A stretch of DNA of 47,518 bases. Source: Euryarchaeota archaeon UBA229 (GTDB lineage Archaea > Thermoplasmatota > Poseidoniia > Poseidoniales > Poseidoniaceae). Below the pieces are notes generated by a model. It saw only the letters and a list, made by a program, of their open reading frames with translations, did no database searches and was not told the origin of the DNA. Shown here one piece after another: positions 17,730-25,611 of the stretch (position 1 is its first letter; each line of letters opens with the position of its first letter). Made by a program: the position numbers and the translations under genes. The stretch spans positions 48,862 to 96,379 of the forward strand of contig DAUW01000076.1 in the NCBI GenBank assembly GCA_002505355.1, read 5' to 3'.

Positions 17730-18815
17730 ATGGACCCAGTTCATGTTTCTTTGAACAGAGATGAGAACGCCATGACCGCGGTAATCGAGTTTCTCTCCGC
17801 ATTTACCCTTTTTCTCATGATCCTAACGGCCTTCTTATCACTAGCCCAGTTAGAGATGGGTTCGAACGATACCTCCGTTGATAGGCTTGACCGAGCTGCG
17901 GCACAAGGACTGGACCGTATGACCTCTGACGGCGGTTGGTATGTGCCCGCATTTTCTGATGGCTCCCTTGATTATGCGAATTCAACTTCTGAATGGCATC
18001 TTCAACCGATTACAGAGGTAAATCAGGGAATTGTATTGGCTGGATTAATGGGCGCTAATAATCTAGATTTCGACCGTATTTCTGCGCTTGGTAACATCAC
18101 TGAGGATAATTTGGCAAGAGGCCTTGGATTGGGCGAAAAATACAGCCTAAATCTTGAAATTAAAATAACAGAATCAAATATCCCCGAACGCCATGGTTTG
18201 GTGTTGTTTACCGGTGGTACTGAGCGCGGTACAGCGCAGGCCTCCTCCTCATCGTTCAAAGAAATTCAAGTTGGTGCGGAAAAGTTCCTGATAATACTCG
18301 AAGTTCACAACGGCGGTAGGAAAGCAGATAATTTGCACATCACAGAGATTAGCCCACGCTCAGTATCCGGTGCACCAGAATGGATTGAGTTGTACAATCC
18401 AAACAACTTTGCCATCGACCTCAACGGTTGGAGTTTGTCGCATATTTCTCCGAACCACAACACTAACATTTTGTTGAGAGGAGGGGTAATTTCGGGAAAT
18501 TCTGTTAGTATAATTACTGGAGACCCAAGCAGTCAAGATACTGGTGATGCTGACCACATCATTGACTTAGGTAGCGAAGGTTTCCTTGGTGTTGGTGAGC
18601 TCAATTTACTGGATGATGGGGGTGGTGTAGTCATTCTTTCGTATACCCAATTAAGTGAATATCAACCATTTGAGGTAATGCGTGTGGCATGGGGAGGGGA
18701 TACCGGTTATTTCCTAACGCCCAGCCAGTCATTGGTAAATCTAGGCAACAATTTTCCTCCTACAGAGGATGATTGGGAAGTATCTAGTAACCCAAGTCCC
18801 GGGATAATCAACTAG
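17730..18815 (+). CDS. Pilin-like N-terminus fused to lamin-tail domain
   Basis: The first 14 residues are polar and charged (NRDENA), followed by one long hydrophobic helix beginning TAVIEFLSAFTLFLMILTAF, with Glu20 near its start. This is the layout of archaeal type IV pilin or class III signal peptides, in which the helix forms the filament core. After about 160 residues of unknown fold, residues of about 204-320 match a lamin-tail domain: EISPRS, then EWIELYNPN, FAIDLNGWSLSH and a late SVSIITGD. Lamin-tail domains in prokaryotes are extracellular and often associated with surface attachment or nucleases. ATG 17730 was chosen; TTG 17709 would add seven residues. The KaiC-like gene follows 34 bases downstream. 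The pilin reading is by motif and no pre-pilin peptidase or assembly ATPase is in the window. Confidence 0.72.
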   Translation: MDPVHVSLNRDENAMTAVIEFLSAFTLFLMILTAFLSLAQLEMGSNDTSVDRLDRAAAQGLDRMTSDGGWYVPAFSDGSLDYANSTSEWHLQPITEVNQGIVLAGLMGANNLDFDRISALGNITEDNLARGLGLGEKYSLNLEIKITESNIPERHGLVLFTGGTERGTAQASSSSFKEIQVGAEKFLIILEVHNGGRKADNLHITEISPRSVSGAPEWIELYNPNNFAIDLNGWSLSHISPNHNTNILLRGGVISGNSVSIITGDPSSQDTGDADHIIDLGSEGFLGVGELNLLDDGGGVVILSYTQLSEYQPFEVMRVAWGGDTGYFLTPSQSLVNLGNNFPPTEDDWEVSSNPSPGIIN

Positions 18816-18849
18816 GCTTAAGTTGGTATTTATTTTTCTAGATAATCGG

Positions 18850-19671
18850 ATGCTTCATGAACCTGTGAGTATTAGCACTCATGTTCCCATGCAGCCTGCA
18901 GGTATGTATTCCCGTGATAGATGTGTGACAGGAGTTCACGGTCTAGACGAAATTTTGCGAGGTGGAATACCATATGGATCAACCGTACTTGCCGCCGGTA
19001 CTTGCGGTTCAGGTAAAACAACACTGGGAATGGAATTTCTTGTCAGAGGTGCGAATGCGGGTGAGGCTTGTGCGCACTTTACAGCTACAGAACCATCAGT
19101 AAAATTGTTGGAGAACATCCGACAATTTGCTTTTTTTGATATGAAAATGGTCGACACTGGCTTGATAAATGTATTTGATATGGATGTCTTATACTCTTGG
19201 TTGGGGCTTGAAAAATCAACGTTTGACCTAGATGACGTCCACTCGCTGATAAAGTCGATTGTTGATATTGTCAACACAATCGGTGTGACAAGATTAGTGA
19301 TCGATTCGGTCACAACCTTGTGTTACAAGATTAAGTCAGAACAGTTGATTAGAGATTTTCTTTTCACCTTGGGTAAAAAACTAGCAACATTAGGGTGTAC
19401 AACAATTCTAATTGCGGAAATCACCTCAGCTACTGAAAATGCTCACTGGTCCTCATTTGGAGTAGAAGAGGCAATCTGTGATGGCATCATTGTACTTGGC
19501 GACATTGAAAGAATGGGTCATTTGTTGCGATTTCTCCAAGTGGTAAAAATGCGCGGGACCTCTCATAGCAGAGCCAAACATGCAATTGAATTGACGCCCC
19601 TAGGAGTCATGCTAACTCCCATGCTCAAATGGGGCGCAATAAGTGATAATGTCAATCGTTGGGGGTCTTGA
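18850..19671 (+). CDS. KaiC-like ATPase with intact P-loop
   Basis: A single-domain KaiC/RadA-superfamily ATPase of about 273 residues. The KaiC signature GVHGLDEILRGGIPYGS leads into the Walker A motif AGTCGSGKTT (Lys56), and Walker B is RLVIDSVTT. In place of the usual tandem-glutamate EE motif after strand 2 it has ATEPS, a single Glu followed by Pro. Archaeal single KaiC-domain proteins include ArlH (FlaH), which regulates archaellum assembly, as well as signalling ATPases of unknown role. The frame opens at TTG 18823; ATG 18850 or 18904 are likelier starts. It overlaps the next gene, which encodes a degenerate homologue, so the two may form a heteromeric complex. Confidence 0.85.
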   Translation: MLHEPVSISTHVPMQPAGMYSRDRCVTGVHGLDEILRGGIPYGSTVLAAGTCGSGKTTLGMEFLVRGANAGEACAHFTATEPSVKLLENIRQFAFFDMKMVDTGLINVFDMDVLYSWLGLEKSTFDLDDVHSLIKSIVDIVNTIGVTRLVIDSVTTLCYKIKSEQLIRDFLFTLGKKLATLGCTTILIAEITSATENAHWSSFGVEEAICDGIIVLGDIERMGHLLRFLQVVKMRGTSHSRAKHAIELTPLGVMLTPMLKWGAISDNVNRWGS

Positions 19672-20257
19672 AGTGTTTGAATTAGACCAGGGAATTGCCG
19701 ATCAATTAACCGAAGTATCCCTCAACAGCTCAGTGCAAGTAAGATGCGGCAACTCAAATTCGTTCATGGTAACGGCAAGCACCCTAATTCCGTTACTGCA
19801 GATGTTCGAGATGAAAGGTGTTTACATTTCCGCTAGCCGTGGCGCTGCAGAAGTAATTCAGGCATTTGAGTCGGTCGGCATTGACGTTTCTCAAATCCAG
19901 TTTATTGACTTAGTCTCTTCAGGTATTCTTGGTGGCACCAATATACCATACAACAATGTTCATTTTGTTGATAGTCCGATAATGCTAGAATCGATACTAC
20001 TTCGGACATTGTACATATTGCAAACTAATCAATCAGAAAGAAATTTCGTGTTTGTTGATAGCGTTAACGCACTGGCGATTTACAATGACGACAGAATGCT
20101 TGCGGAGTACCTCCACACTTTCATCAATACATTCAGGCAACAAGATGTGCTATCGGTAATTCTCAATGTGCCTGACCAGACGCCGCCGTTAGTTCTGTCA
20201 AACCTAGATCTCTACTGTACTGATTTAGTCGACAGAGGTCAAGTTGTCATCCATTAA
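19649..20257 (+). CDS. KaiC/RecA-fold protein without Walker A
   Basis: A protein of about 200 residues whose strand order and late segments (FVFVDSVNALAIYNDDRM, then LHTFINTFRQQDVLSVIL) resemble the Walker B half of a KaiC domain, but no GxxxxGK[ST] P-loop is present: the corresponding N-terminal region reads VRCGNSNSFMVTAST. It is therefore probably a non-hydrolysing KaiC-like partner. The start is ambiguous: ATG 19649 overlaps the end of the upstream gene by 23 bases, while GTG 19673 has GGGGGT six bases upstream and would start two bases after the TGA. Tight coupling to both neighbours supports a shared complex. The homology is a fold-level guess. Confidence 0.7.
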   Translation: MSIVGGLEVFELDQGIADQLTEVSLNSSVQVRCGNSNSFMVTASTLIPLLQMFEMKGVYISASRGAAEVIQAFESVGIDVSQIQFIDLVSSGILGGTNIPYNNVHFVDSPIMLESILLRTLYILQTNQSERNFVFVDSVNALAIYNDDRMLAEYLHTFINTFRQQDVLSVILNVPDQTPPLVLSNLDLYCTDLVDRGQVVIH

Positions 20258-20270
20258 AGGAGGTAGTCAG

Positions 20271-21074
20271 ATGGCGAAGGAGATTCAGTTTGAAGCAGAG
20301 GATGAGGAGTTCTTTGGTAAAGTTGGCTCATTCGGTGTACCCAAATTCGATAATGAAATGCGCGGTGGTGTGCCAAGAGGATTTACTATGATTGCCTTTA
20401 CCGATACCGGTTCAGGTAGCGAACTGTTCGCCAAGCAGTTTGTTTCACCAGCAGAAGAGGCTGAAAACACCATCTACATCTCAACCAACGAGGGTCAAGC
20501 AGAGATTGTGCGAATTTTCCAGAAATACGATTGGCCGCTGGACATCAATGTTAGAACAATTGGTGAGGAGTATAACTCGAACGTATTGGAAAAAGAGTTG
20601 CTTGCTAGCAGATATAGGCTAGAAGGCTTCCGTCTTGAGGATATCCAAAGGCTTGCACAAACGCGATTCGTCGATGAAAATAATCAAGATTACCTCACTG
20701 AAGTAACCAATGAAGTTATGGCTTTAGGGCCGTATTTTAGGGCCGTTGTTGACAGTTTGGATTTCTTCCTGCAAAGAGACGACCCAGCGCGGGTTGTGGC
20801 TATGGTTAGGATGCTGCAAGCTCACGCTCAAATGTACCGTGGTTTACTGTTTCTCACGGTATCCACAGACGGCCTCTCACCTAGCATCAAGCAAGAATTA
20901 GCGTCCATTGCTGACATGGTGTTGTCGTTTCAAGTGCGAACTATCGGAACAGATTTCGAAACCTCGATGATGGTATCAAAATTTAGAAATGCGCCAGAAA
21001 ATTTGAAGATATTAGTGTTTAGAGTGACCCCCGAAGAAGGTATTACCCCGGAAACCGTCGAACGTATTGCTTGA
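20271..21074 (+). CDS. KaiC-like protein with mutated P-loop
   Basis: A 267-residue KaiC-like protein. The pattern SFGVPKFDNEMRGGVPRGF is the KaiC entry signature, and the Walker A position reads FTDTGSGSELF, so the invariant Lys and Ser/Thr are Ser50 and Glu51. The Walker B-like strand is RAVVDSLDFFL. ATP hydrolysis is unlikely unless the partner supplies residues. The start at ATG 20271 follows AAAGGAGGTAG, a strong ribosome binding site, so it is probably the most highly translated member of the cluster. An insertion of about 40 residues rich in Arg/Leu/Glu (about 105-150) separates the two halves. It closes the run of three KaiC-like genes; the methyltransferase follows 44 bases on. Confidence 0.82.
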   Translation: MAKEIQFEAEDEEFFGKVGSFGVPKFDNEMRGGVPRGFTMIAFTDTGSGSELFAKQFVSPAEEAENTIYISTNEGQAEIVRIFQKYDWPLDINVRTIGEEYNSNVLEKELLASRYRLEGFRLEDIQRLAQTRFVDENNQDYLTEVTNEVMALGPYFRAVVDSLDFFLQRDDPARVVAMVRMLQAHAQMYRGLLFLTVSTDGLSPSIKQELASIADMVLSFQVRTIGTDFETSMMVSKFRNAPENLKILVFRVTPEEGITPETVERIA

Positions 21075-21118
21075 AACTGAAACGATATGTCCAAAGAGGG
21101 CGGGCTTGACAGATAACC

Positions 21119-21865
21119 ATGGCAGGTCGAAGCGCAACTGGTGGTTATGACCCGTCAGGTATCGACATCGATGAGTGGGAATTATTAGAATCTCAGCTGG
21201 AAGAATCGATACCAAATTACGATCGAGTTAATCGTTTGATGACATTTGGTCAAGATGCGGTATGGCGAAAAAATGTTCGGAGTCATGCGCAACCTGGAAT
21301 GAAAGTATTGGAAGTAGGATGCGGCCCCGGCTCATTTGCCGAAGATATCGAAAGTGTTGACTTGACTTGCTTAGACCCATCAGAAGAGATGTTGAAAGTC
21401 GCTAAAGTTAGGGTAAATGATGCTCGTCAATTGCGTGGTGAGCCGCCGGCAGATTATGTCCTTGCTATCGCCGAATCAATACCATTGCCAGACAACACTT
21501 TTGACCGCGTATTCTGCTTATTCTCCTTCCGTGATTTCCAAGATAAGAAGAAAGGATTAGAAGAAATACTTAGAGTTCTCAAACCGGGTGGCCAGTTAGT
21601 GATTTGTGATGCTGGCAAGGCTAACTGGGTTCACGGCTTGGCCGGAAGGATATGGATGTCTACAGTCGTACAATGGATTGCAAGATACGTCACTAAGAAA
21701 AAAGACCACCCCTGGAAAGGGCTTGCCAAAACATATTCCCATTATGGCACCAACGGTTATTATCGAAGGTTGATGAGAGAAGTTGGTTTTGAAAATGTTC
21801 AGGGAAGACTGCTGATGCCATTCGGAATGGCTAGCAGATTCAGGGGACACAAACCTGATAATTGA
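21119..21865 (+). CDS. SAM-dependent methyltransferase, UbiE/MenG-like
   Basis: A 248-residue class I methyltransferase. The opening IPNYDRVNRLMTFGQDAVWR matches UbiE/MenG proteins, the SAM loop is LEVGCGPGSF (residues 64-73), and post-motif regions are FDRVFCLFSFRDFQDKKKG and LRVLKPGGQLVICD. UbiE/MenG methylate demethylmenaquinone or a ubiquinone precursor. The best guess is demethylmenaquinone methyltransferase, in line with the nearby respiratory and ATP synthase genes. Other class I methyltransferases share much of this pattern, so the substrate is not certain. The start ATG 21119 has no obvious ribosome binding site. The ATP synthase operon begins 99 bases later. Confidence 0.82.
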   Translation: MAGRSATGGYDPSGIDIDEWELLESQLEESIPNYDRVNRLMTFGQDAVWRKNVRSHAQPGMKVLEVGCGPGSFAEDIESVDLTCLDPSEEMLKVAKVRVNDARQLRGEPPADYVLAIAESIPLPDNTFDRVFCLFSFRDFQDKKKGLEEILRVLKPGGQLVICDAGKANWVHGLAGRIWMSTVVQWIARYVTKKKDHPWKGLAKTYSHYGTNGYYRRLMREVGFENVQGRLLMPFGMASRFRGHKPDN

Positions 21866-21923
21866 TTTTTCAATAGGATATCTCACGAATTTACGTCATG
21901 AGAAAAATCATTACACTCATAAA

Positions 21924-21934
21924 CCCCCTATATC
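21924..21934 (+). promoter_or_regulatory. atpH: Possible TATA box of the ATP synthase operon
   Basis: CCCCCTATATC lies 15-25 bases before the AGGTGATG ribosome binding site of the first ATP synthase gene, and the preceding 30 bases are AT-rich. This is the right region for the operon promoter, but spacing to the start codon implies a very short leader. Confidence 0.3.
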
Positions 21935-21964
21935 TGGCAAATTTATCAGGTGATGACTTTGACA

Positions 21965-22276
21965 ATGGCTGATGTCCTGCGAAAAATCAAACAAACCGAA
22001 AGAGAGGCTGCACGACAGTTGTCTGCAGCAAAAGACGAAGCGTCAAAGATTGTCTCAGACGCCCGTAAAAAATCAGCAGAGATAATTTCACAAGCATCAG
22101 ACGATTCTGTGTCCAACACTCAGTCAATCCTCGATTCGGCCCGTGAAGAGGCTGCCAAATCGGCAGAAAAAGTTCACAAGGAAGGGGCTAAATCAGTTAC
22201 TTCGATTAATACAACTGCTAACAAGAATGTCTCTAAAGCAGTTGATCATATCTTGAAGACTATGTCATCATTGTAG
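21965..22276 (+). CDS. atpH: A-type ATP synthase subunit H (peripheral stalk)
   Basis: A 103-residue, almost entirely helical and highly charged protein with heptad-type Ala/Glu/Lys repeats, as expected for subunit H (also called G), which pairs with subunit E in the right-handed coiled coil of the peripheral stalk. It is the first gene of the H-I-K-E-C-F-A-B-D operon, the normal archaeal order. AGGTGATG precedes ATG 21965 by nine bases; ATG 21953 and GTG 21950 are alternatives. Its TAG is followed at once by the subunit I region, whose ribosome binding site overlaps the end of this gene. Confidence 0.88.
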   Translation: MADVLRKIKQTEREAARQLSAAKDEASKIVSDARKKSAEIISQASDDSVSNTQSILDSAREEAAKSAEKVHKEGAKSVTSINTTANKNVSKAVDHILKTMSSL

Positions 22277-22285
22277 GTGTTTTCG

Positions 22286-24640
22286 ATGTTTGAAACTGCT
22301 GAAATGTCCCGTCTAACTGTGGCATCTCCAGTTGACAAAATGGAAGCAGTATTGAGAATCTGTGCAGATTTAGGCTGTGTGCATATCGAGGAGTACGGCA
22401 ATTTTGAAGACGGCATTGGAGTCGGTAAATCTATTTCATCTGATGAATCTGCTCTCATTAGTCAATTACTGACTAAAGGAAGGGCACTGCAAGCAGAACT
22501 GAATGCAGTTAATACTGCTGGGCCTAAATCGACGGCAGAAGTTAAACAACTAGTCGACACCATGGGAGATAAAATCGATCAAGCATTAGTATTACTGGAT
22601 GAATCAAGAGATGCAAATTCCGAAATTACCTCCCTCGCCGAGCGAATAAAAGCGCTGCAAAGAGTCGCTCCTCTTGGCATTCCATTAGAATTGATGGCGG
22701 GTTTCGACGGTGTCGAACTTTTCATTGCGGAAACCTCGAAGGCGTCCAAAGCGCGTGCAGAGTTTTCTGACCTCCTCGCAGATATTGAATTACAAGCTGC
22801 AAACGGCATTATTGCCATTGCTTGTCGACCATCGGATAGTGCTGCTGTACAAATTGGACTAAGCGCGCTCGGGGCTAAACCAATCCAGATTCCATCAGGT
22901 GAGGGTTCTGCCGACGAAATGATTGCCGACGCACAAGCCAAGATTGAGTCACTCGAGTCGAAAATAAGCAGTGCTGAGAAGTCCTTGAAACAGTGGTCAA
23001 ACGCCAACGGGCGAGATTTGGTTATTATTCTTGAACACCTAGAGCGTGAGGAATCCATATACACGGCTCCAACCTTGCTAGCTGTCAGCAACCAGGCATT
23101 TGTCCTCGACGGTTGGATTCCAACTGAGGAACAAGACAAAGTTGAGTCAGCATTATCCAGCGCAGCCTCACACATTTCTATAGAACAATACGTAGACAAT
23201 CACCACGGTCACGGCGACGAACACCATGATGATCATACGGACAAACAAGAAGTTCCAAAAGAATTAGAGATGTTATCCGATTATTTATCCAGTAAAAATC
23301 AATCAGTATTCGAGTTCTTTAGAAGTATGGATTTAGACGATTCCGGGGCGCTTGAGTTTGCTGAGATTGAGTCAGCAATGCAAGCAGCAGATATACCAGA
23401 CATGCCACCCCTAAATATGGCTAGATTCCTTGCGGCCATAGACCTCAATCGTGACGGGAAAATTAACCTCCCTGAGCTAGATTTAGCGATTGGGGCCATA
23501 AGAAATGGTACCTATCACACAAAAGAGTACCATGATGATGCTCAACCGCCGATTAAATTCGATAACGGAGAATTCTCAGAGCCATTCGAGCTGTTGGTAG
23601 ATTTAGTTGGCAGGCCGAAATATGGAACATTTGACCCGACGCTACTTATGACCTTTACCTTCCCTATTTTCTATGGTATGATACTCGGTGATTGGGGCTA
23701 CGGTCTTGTATTGTGCGCTATTGCAGCATACTTCGGCACGAAACCATTTGCTGCTGATCCGCTTGCCCAAAATGGCTTGACAATTCTACGCTGGATGGGG
23801 ATATGGTGTATTATTTGGGGCTTAATTTTCGCTGAAGGTTTCGGTTTCGTTTGGGATGATACAGGACAAATGGGCAATTCCTCTCCGTTTGATTTCATTT
23901 ATGACTGGACTTACGCTAACGTCCACGTTCCAGGAACCCTCGCTGACCTGCTAGCAATGGGTGGCTTGCATGTACCATTCCATCGTGCCAGTCCAGGCGG
24001 TGGCCTACAAGAGTACGTTGTTCTGTCTGTCTATGTTGGTGTTCTCCACATATTTGTCGGTCTATTTATTGGACTATACACAGTATGGAATGCTCACGGT
24101 GCAGCCGCAGCATTCTTCGAAAAAGGTTCCTGGATACTGATTATGACTGGCGGCACCATGCAGGCAAGAAACATGGTCATGGGATTCAATGAGTTATTCG
24201 AATTCCAGATCTGGACAGTGTTCATAGCTGTGGGTCTAGTATGCTTAGTCATCGGATTAGCCGTCTACGAGAAGTTTGGTTGGGTTGGCGGTTTGGTCAT
24301 GGGCCCGATAGAAATCTTTGGATTGCTGGCTAATACTCTTTCCTATCTTAGAATAATGGGAGTTGGCGTTGCGGGCGTAAAAATCGCAGAAATTTCCATC
24401 AGCATGGGCTGGGAAAAAATCGGACCTGCAATGGACGCAGGAGACATCATTGGCCTAGTCCTCGGTATCGTTCTATTTGTCTTAGTGCAATTGTTTGCGA
24501 TTGCTCTTGGAATTTTATCACCTTCAATTCACGCTATCCGTCTACACTTTGTAGAATGGATGGGTAAGTTTTACGACGGCAGTGGCAAAGCATTCGCGCC
24601 ACTTGGCGGTAGAACCCTTCATGTGGAGGGTAAATCATAG
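22286..24640 (+). CDS. atpI: A-type ATP synthase subunit I (a subunit) with two EF-hand loops
   Basis: Subunit I forms the ion half-channels next to the c ring. The N-terminal cytoplasmic domain (about residues 1-295) is the usual coiled, stalk-contacting region. The C-terminal membrane domain starts near residue 440 with PTLLMTFTFPIFYGMILGDWGYG and contains LSYLRIMGVG with the essential arginine. Between them lie a His/Asp-rich linker (NHHGHGDEHHDDH, near residue 305-320) and two canonical 12-residue EF-hand calcium loops, Asp349-Glu360 (DLDDSGALEFAE) and Asp386-Glu397 (DLNRDGKINLPE), each followed by a helix. The total is 784 residues, longer than usual archaeal subunit I proteins of roughly 620-700. 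The start is ATG 22286, with AGGTG upstream; GTG 22277 is possible. The EF-hand pair has no counterpart that I know of in this family. Confidence 0.95.
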   Translation: MFETAEMSRLTVASPVDKMEAVLRICADLGCVHIEEYGNFEDGIGVGKSISSDESALISQLLTKGRALQAELNAVNTAGPKSTAEVKQLVDTMGDKIDQALVLLDESRDANSEITSLAERIKALQRVAPLGIPLELMAGFDGVELFIAETSKASKARAEFSDLLADIELQAANGIIAIACRPSDSAAVQIGLSALGAKPIQIPSGEGSADEMIADAQAKIESLESKISSAEKSLKQWSNANGRDLVIILEHLEREESIYTAPTLLAVSNQAFVLDGWIPTEEQDKVESALSSAASHISIEQYVDNHHGHGDEHHDDHTDKQEVPKELEMLSDYLSSKNQSVFEFFRSMDLDDSGALEFAEIESAMQAADIPDMPPLNMARFLAAIDLNRDGKINLPELDLAIGAIRNGTYHTKEYHDDAQPPIKFDNGEFSEPFELLVDLVGRPKYGTFDPTLLMTFTFPIFYGMILGDWGYGLVLCAIAAYFGTKPFAADPLAQNGLTILRWMGIWCIIWGLIFAEGFGFVWDDTGQMGNSSPFDFIYDWTYANVHVPGTLADLLAMGGLHVPFHRASPGGGLQEYVVLSVYVGVLHIFVGLFIGLYTVWNAHGAAAAFFEKGSWILIMTGGTMQARNMVMGFNELFEFQIWTVFIAVGLVCLVIGLAVYEKFGWVGGLVMGPIEIFGLLANTLSYLRIMGVGVAGVKIAEISISMGWEKIGPAMDAGDIIGLVLGIVLFVLVQLFAIALGILSPSIHAIRLHFVEWMGKFYDGSGKAFAPLGGRTLHVEGKS

Positions 24641-24670
24641 TCCATTGGACAAATAAAGGAGGTAGCAAAA

Positions 24671-24985
24671 ATGAACAAGAATACCCTGAAAATGAGCCTG
24701 AGAACCCTGATCGTCTTGCTGGCATTGACCCTTGTAGCACAAGGTGTTGCAGCAGAAGGAGAAGAAACGGGAGAAGATACGAACGTAGGAAACATCGGTA
24801 ACCTCGGTGTTGGTATTGCGCTAGGATTAGCCGGACTAGGTGCTGGTTACTCACAAGCCGCAATAGGTAGCGCTGCAGTCGGCATGCTTGCCGAAGACGG
24901 CAGCAAGTTCGGTTACGCACTAATCTTCACAGCTCTGCCAGAGTCTATCGTTATCTTGGGCGCTCTGCCATTGTTCCTACAGTGA
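24671..24985 (+). CDS. atpK: A-type ATP synthase subunit K (c ring proteolipid)
   Basis: The membrane ring subunit. A signal-peptide-like helix (LRTLIVLLALTLVAQGVAA) precedes a short acidic stretch and a classic two-helix hairpin: the first helix ends GAGYSQAAIGSAAVGMLAED, the second is GYALIFTALPESIVILGALP. Glu91 is the ion-carrying carboxylate and Gln62 sits where Na+-binding c subunits have a ligand, but the Tyr often found five residues after the Glu is Leu here. AAAGGAGGT ten bases upstream is one of the strongest ribosome binding sites in the window, as expected for a subunit needed in many copies. The length of 104 residues before processing is normal for signal-bearing archaeal c subunits. 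Confidence 0.94.
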   Translation: MNKNTLKMSLRTLIVLLALTLVAQGVAAEGEETGEDTNVGNIGNLGVGIALGLAGLGAGYSQAAIGSAAVGMLAEDGSKFGYALIFTALPESIVILGALPLFLQ

Positions 24986-25037
24986 ACATTTACCTTTGAC
25001 GGTCTAGAAGACTGTTGGAGTATATGGAGGAATAAAA

Positions 25038-25601
25038 ATGACGCTCGAAACATTGGCTAAAGATATCGCTGCATCTGCAGAAGCAGATGTCAAAGCGCTG
25101 ATCGACGAAGCCAAGTCTGAAGCCAAGGAAATATTGGAAGAAGCCAAAAACAAAGCATCCGGTATAACTGATGAAGCTAACTCAAGGGCTGAGCGTGAAG
25201 CCGCTCAAATATCCCGTGAAGTAGTTGCTAGTGCTAGACAAGCGAATCAAAAATCGATATTGATTGCGAAACGGGAAGCCATGGATAATACCCATGCTGC
25301 TGTTAAAGAGCAACTTGCTGACCCTGGCTTCAAGGGTCGTGCCAGTATGTTAAAATCATTGATGGCAAAAGCCGACAAAGTTGCATCAGCAGATTTCGTT
25401 ATCAGGCCAGTAGAAGTGGATAAGAAAGCACTTAGTGATTTGAAAGGTAAGCGAAAACTAGGCACAACTGTCGATGGTCTTGGAGGATTTATCCTAGAGG
25501 CCGCTGATGGGTCTGTATCTTATGATATGAGATTTGACACTCTGCTAGATACAGCGTGGGGACAGTCCCTATCGGAAGTTAACAGAATATTGTTTGGTTG
25601 A
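25038..25601 (+). CDS. atpE: A-type ATP synthase subunit E (peripheral stalk)
   Basis: A 187-residue peripheral stalk subunit. The N-terminal two-fifths is an Ala/Glu/Lys-rich coiled coil that would pair with subunit H, and the C-terminal half is a compact domain with RPVEVDKKALSDL, GLGGFILEAADG and VSYDMRFDTLLD, the region that caps the A/B hexamer. The start ATG 25038 follows GGAGGAATAAAA. A 52-base gap with no obvious element separates it from atpK. It ends ten bases before atpC. Confidence 0.92.
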   Translation: MTLETLAKDIAASAEADVKALIDEAKSEAKEILEEAKNKASGITDEANSRAEREAAQISREVVASARQANQKSILIAKREAMDNTHAAVKEQLADPGFKGRASMLKSLMAKADKVASADFVIRPVEVDKKALSDLKGKRKLGTTVDGLGGFILEAADGSVSYDMRFDTLLDTAWGQSLSEVNRILFG

Positions 25602-25611
25602 GGTGAAATGA

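Noticed and set aside
18850..21074. A KaiABC-type circadian clock
   Set aside because: No KaiA or KaiB-like genes are present and the proteins are single KaiC domains, two of them with dead P-loops.
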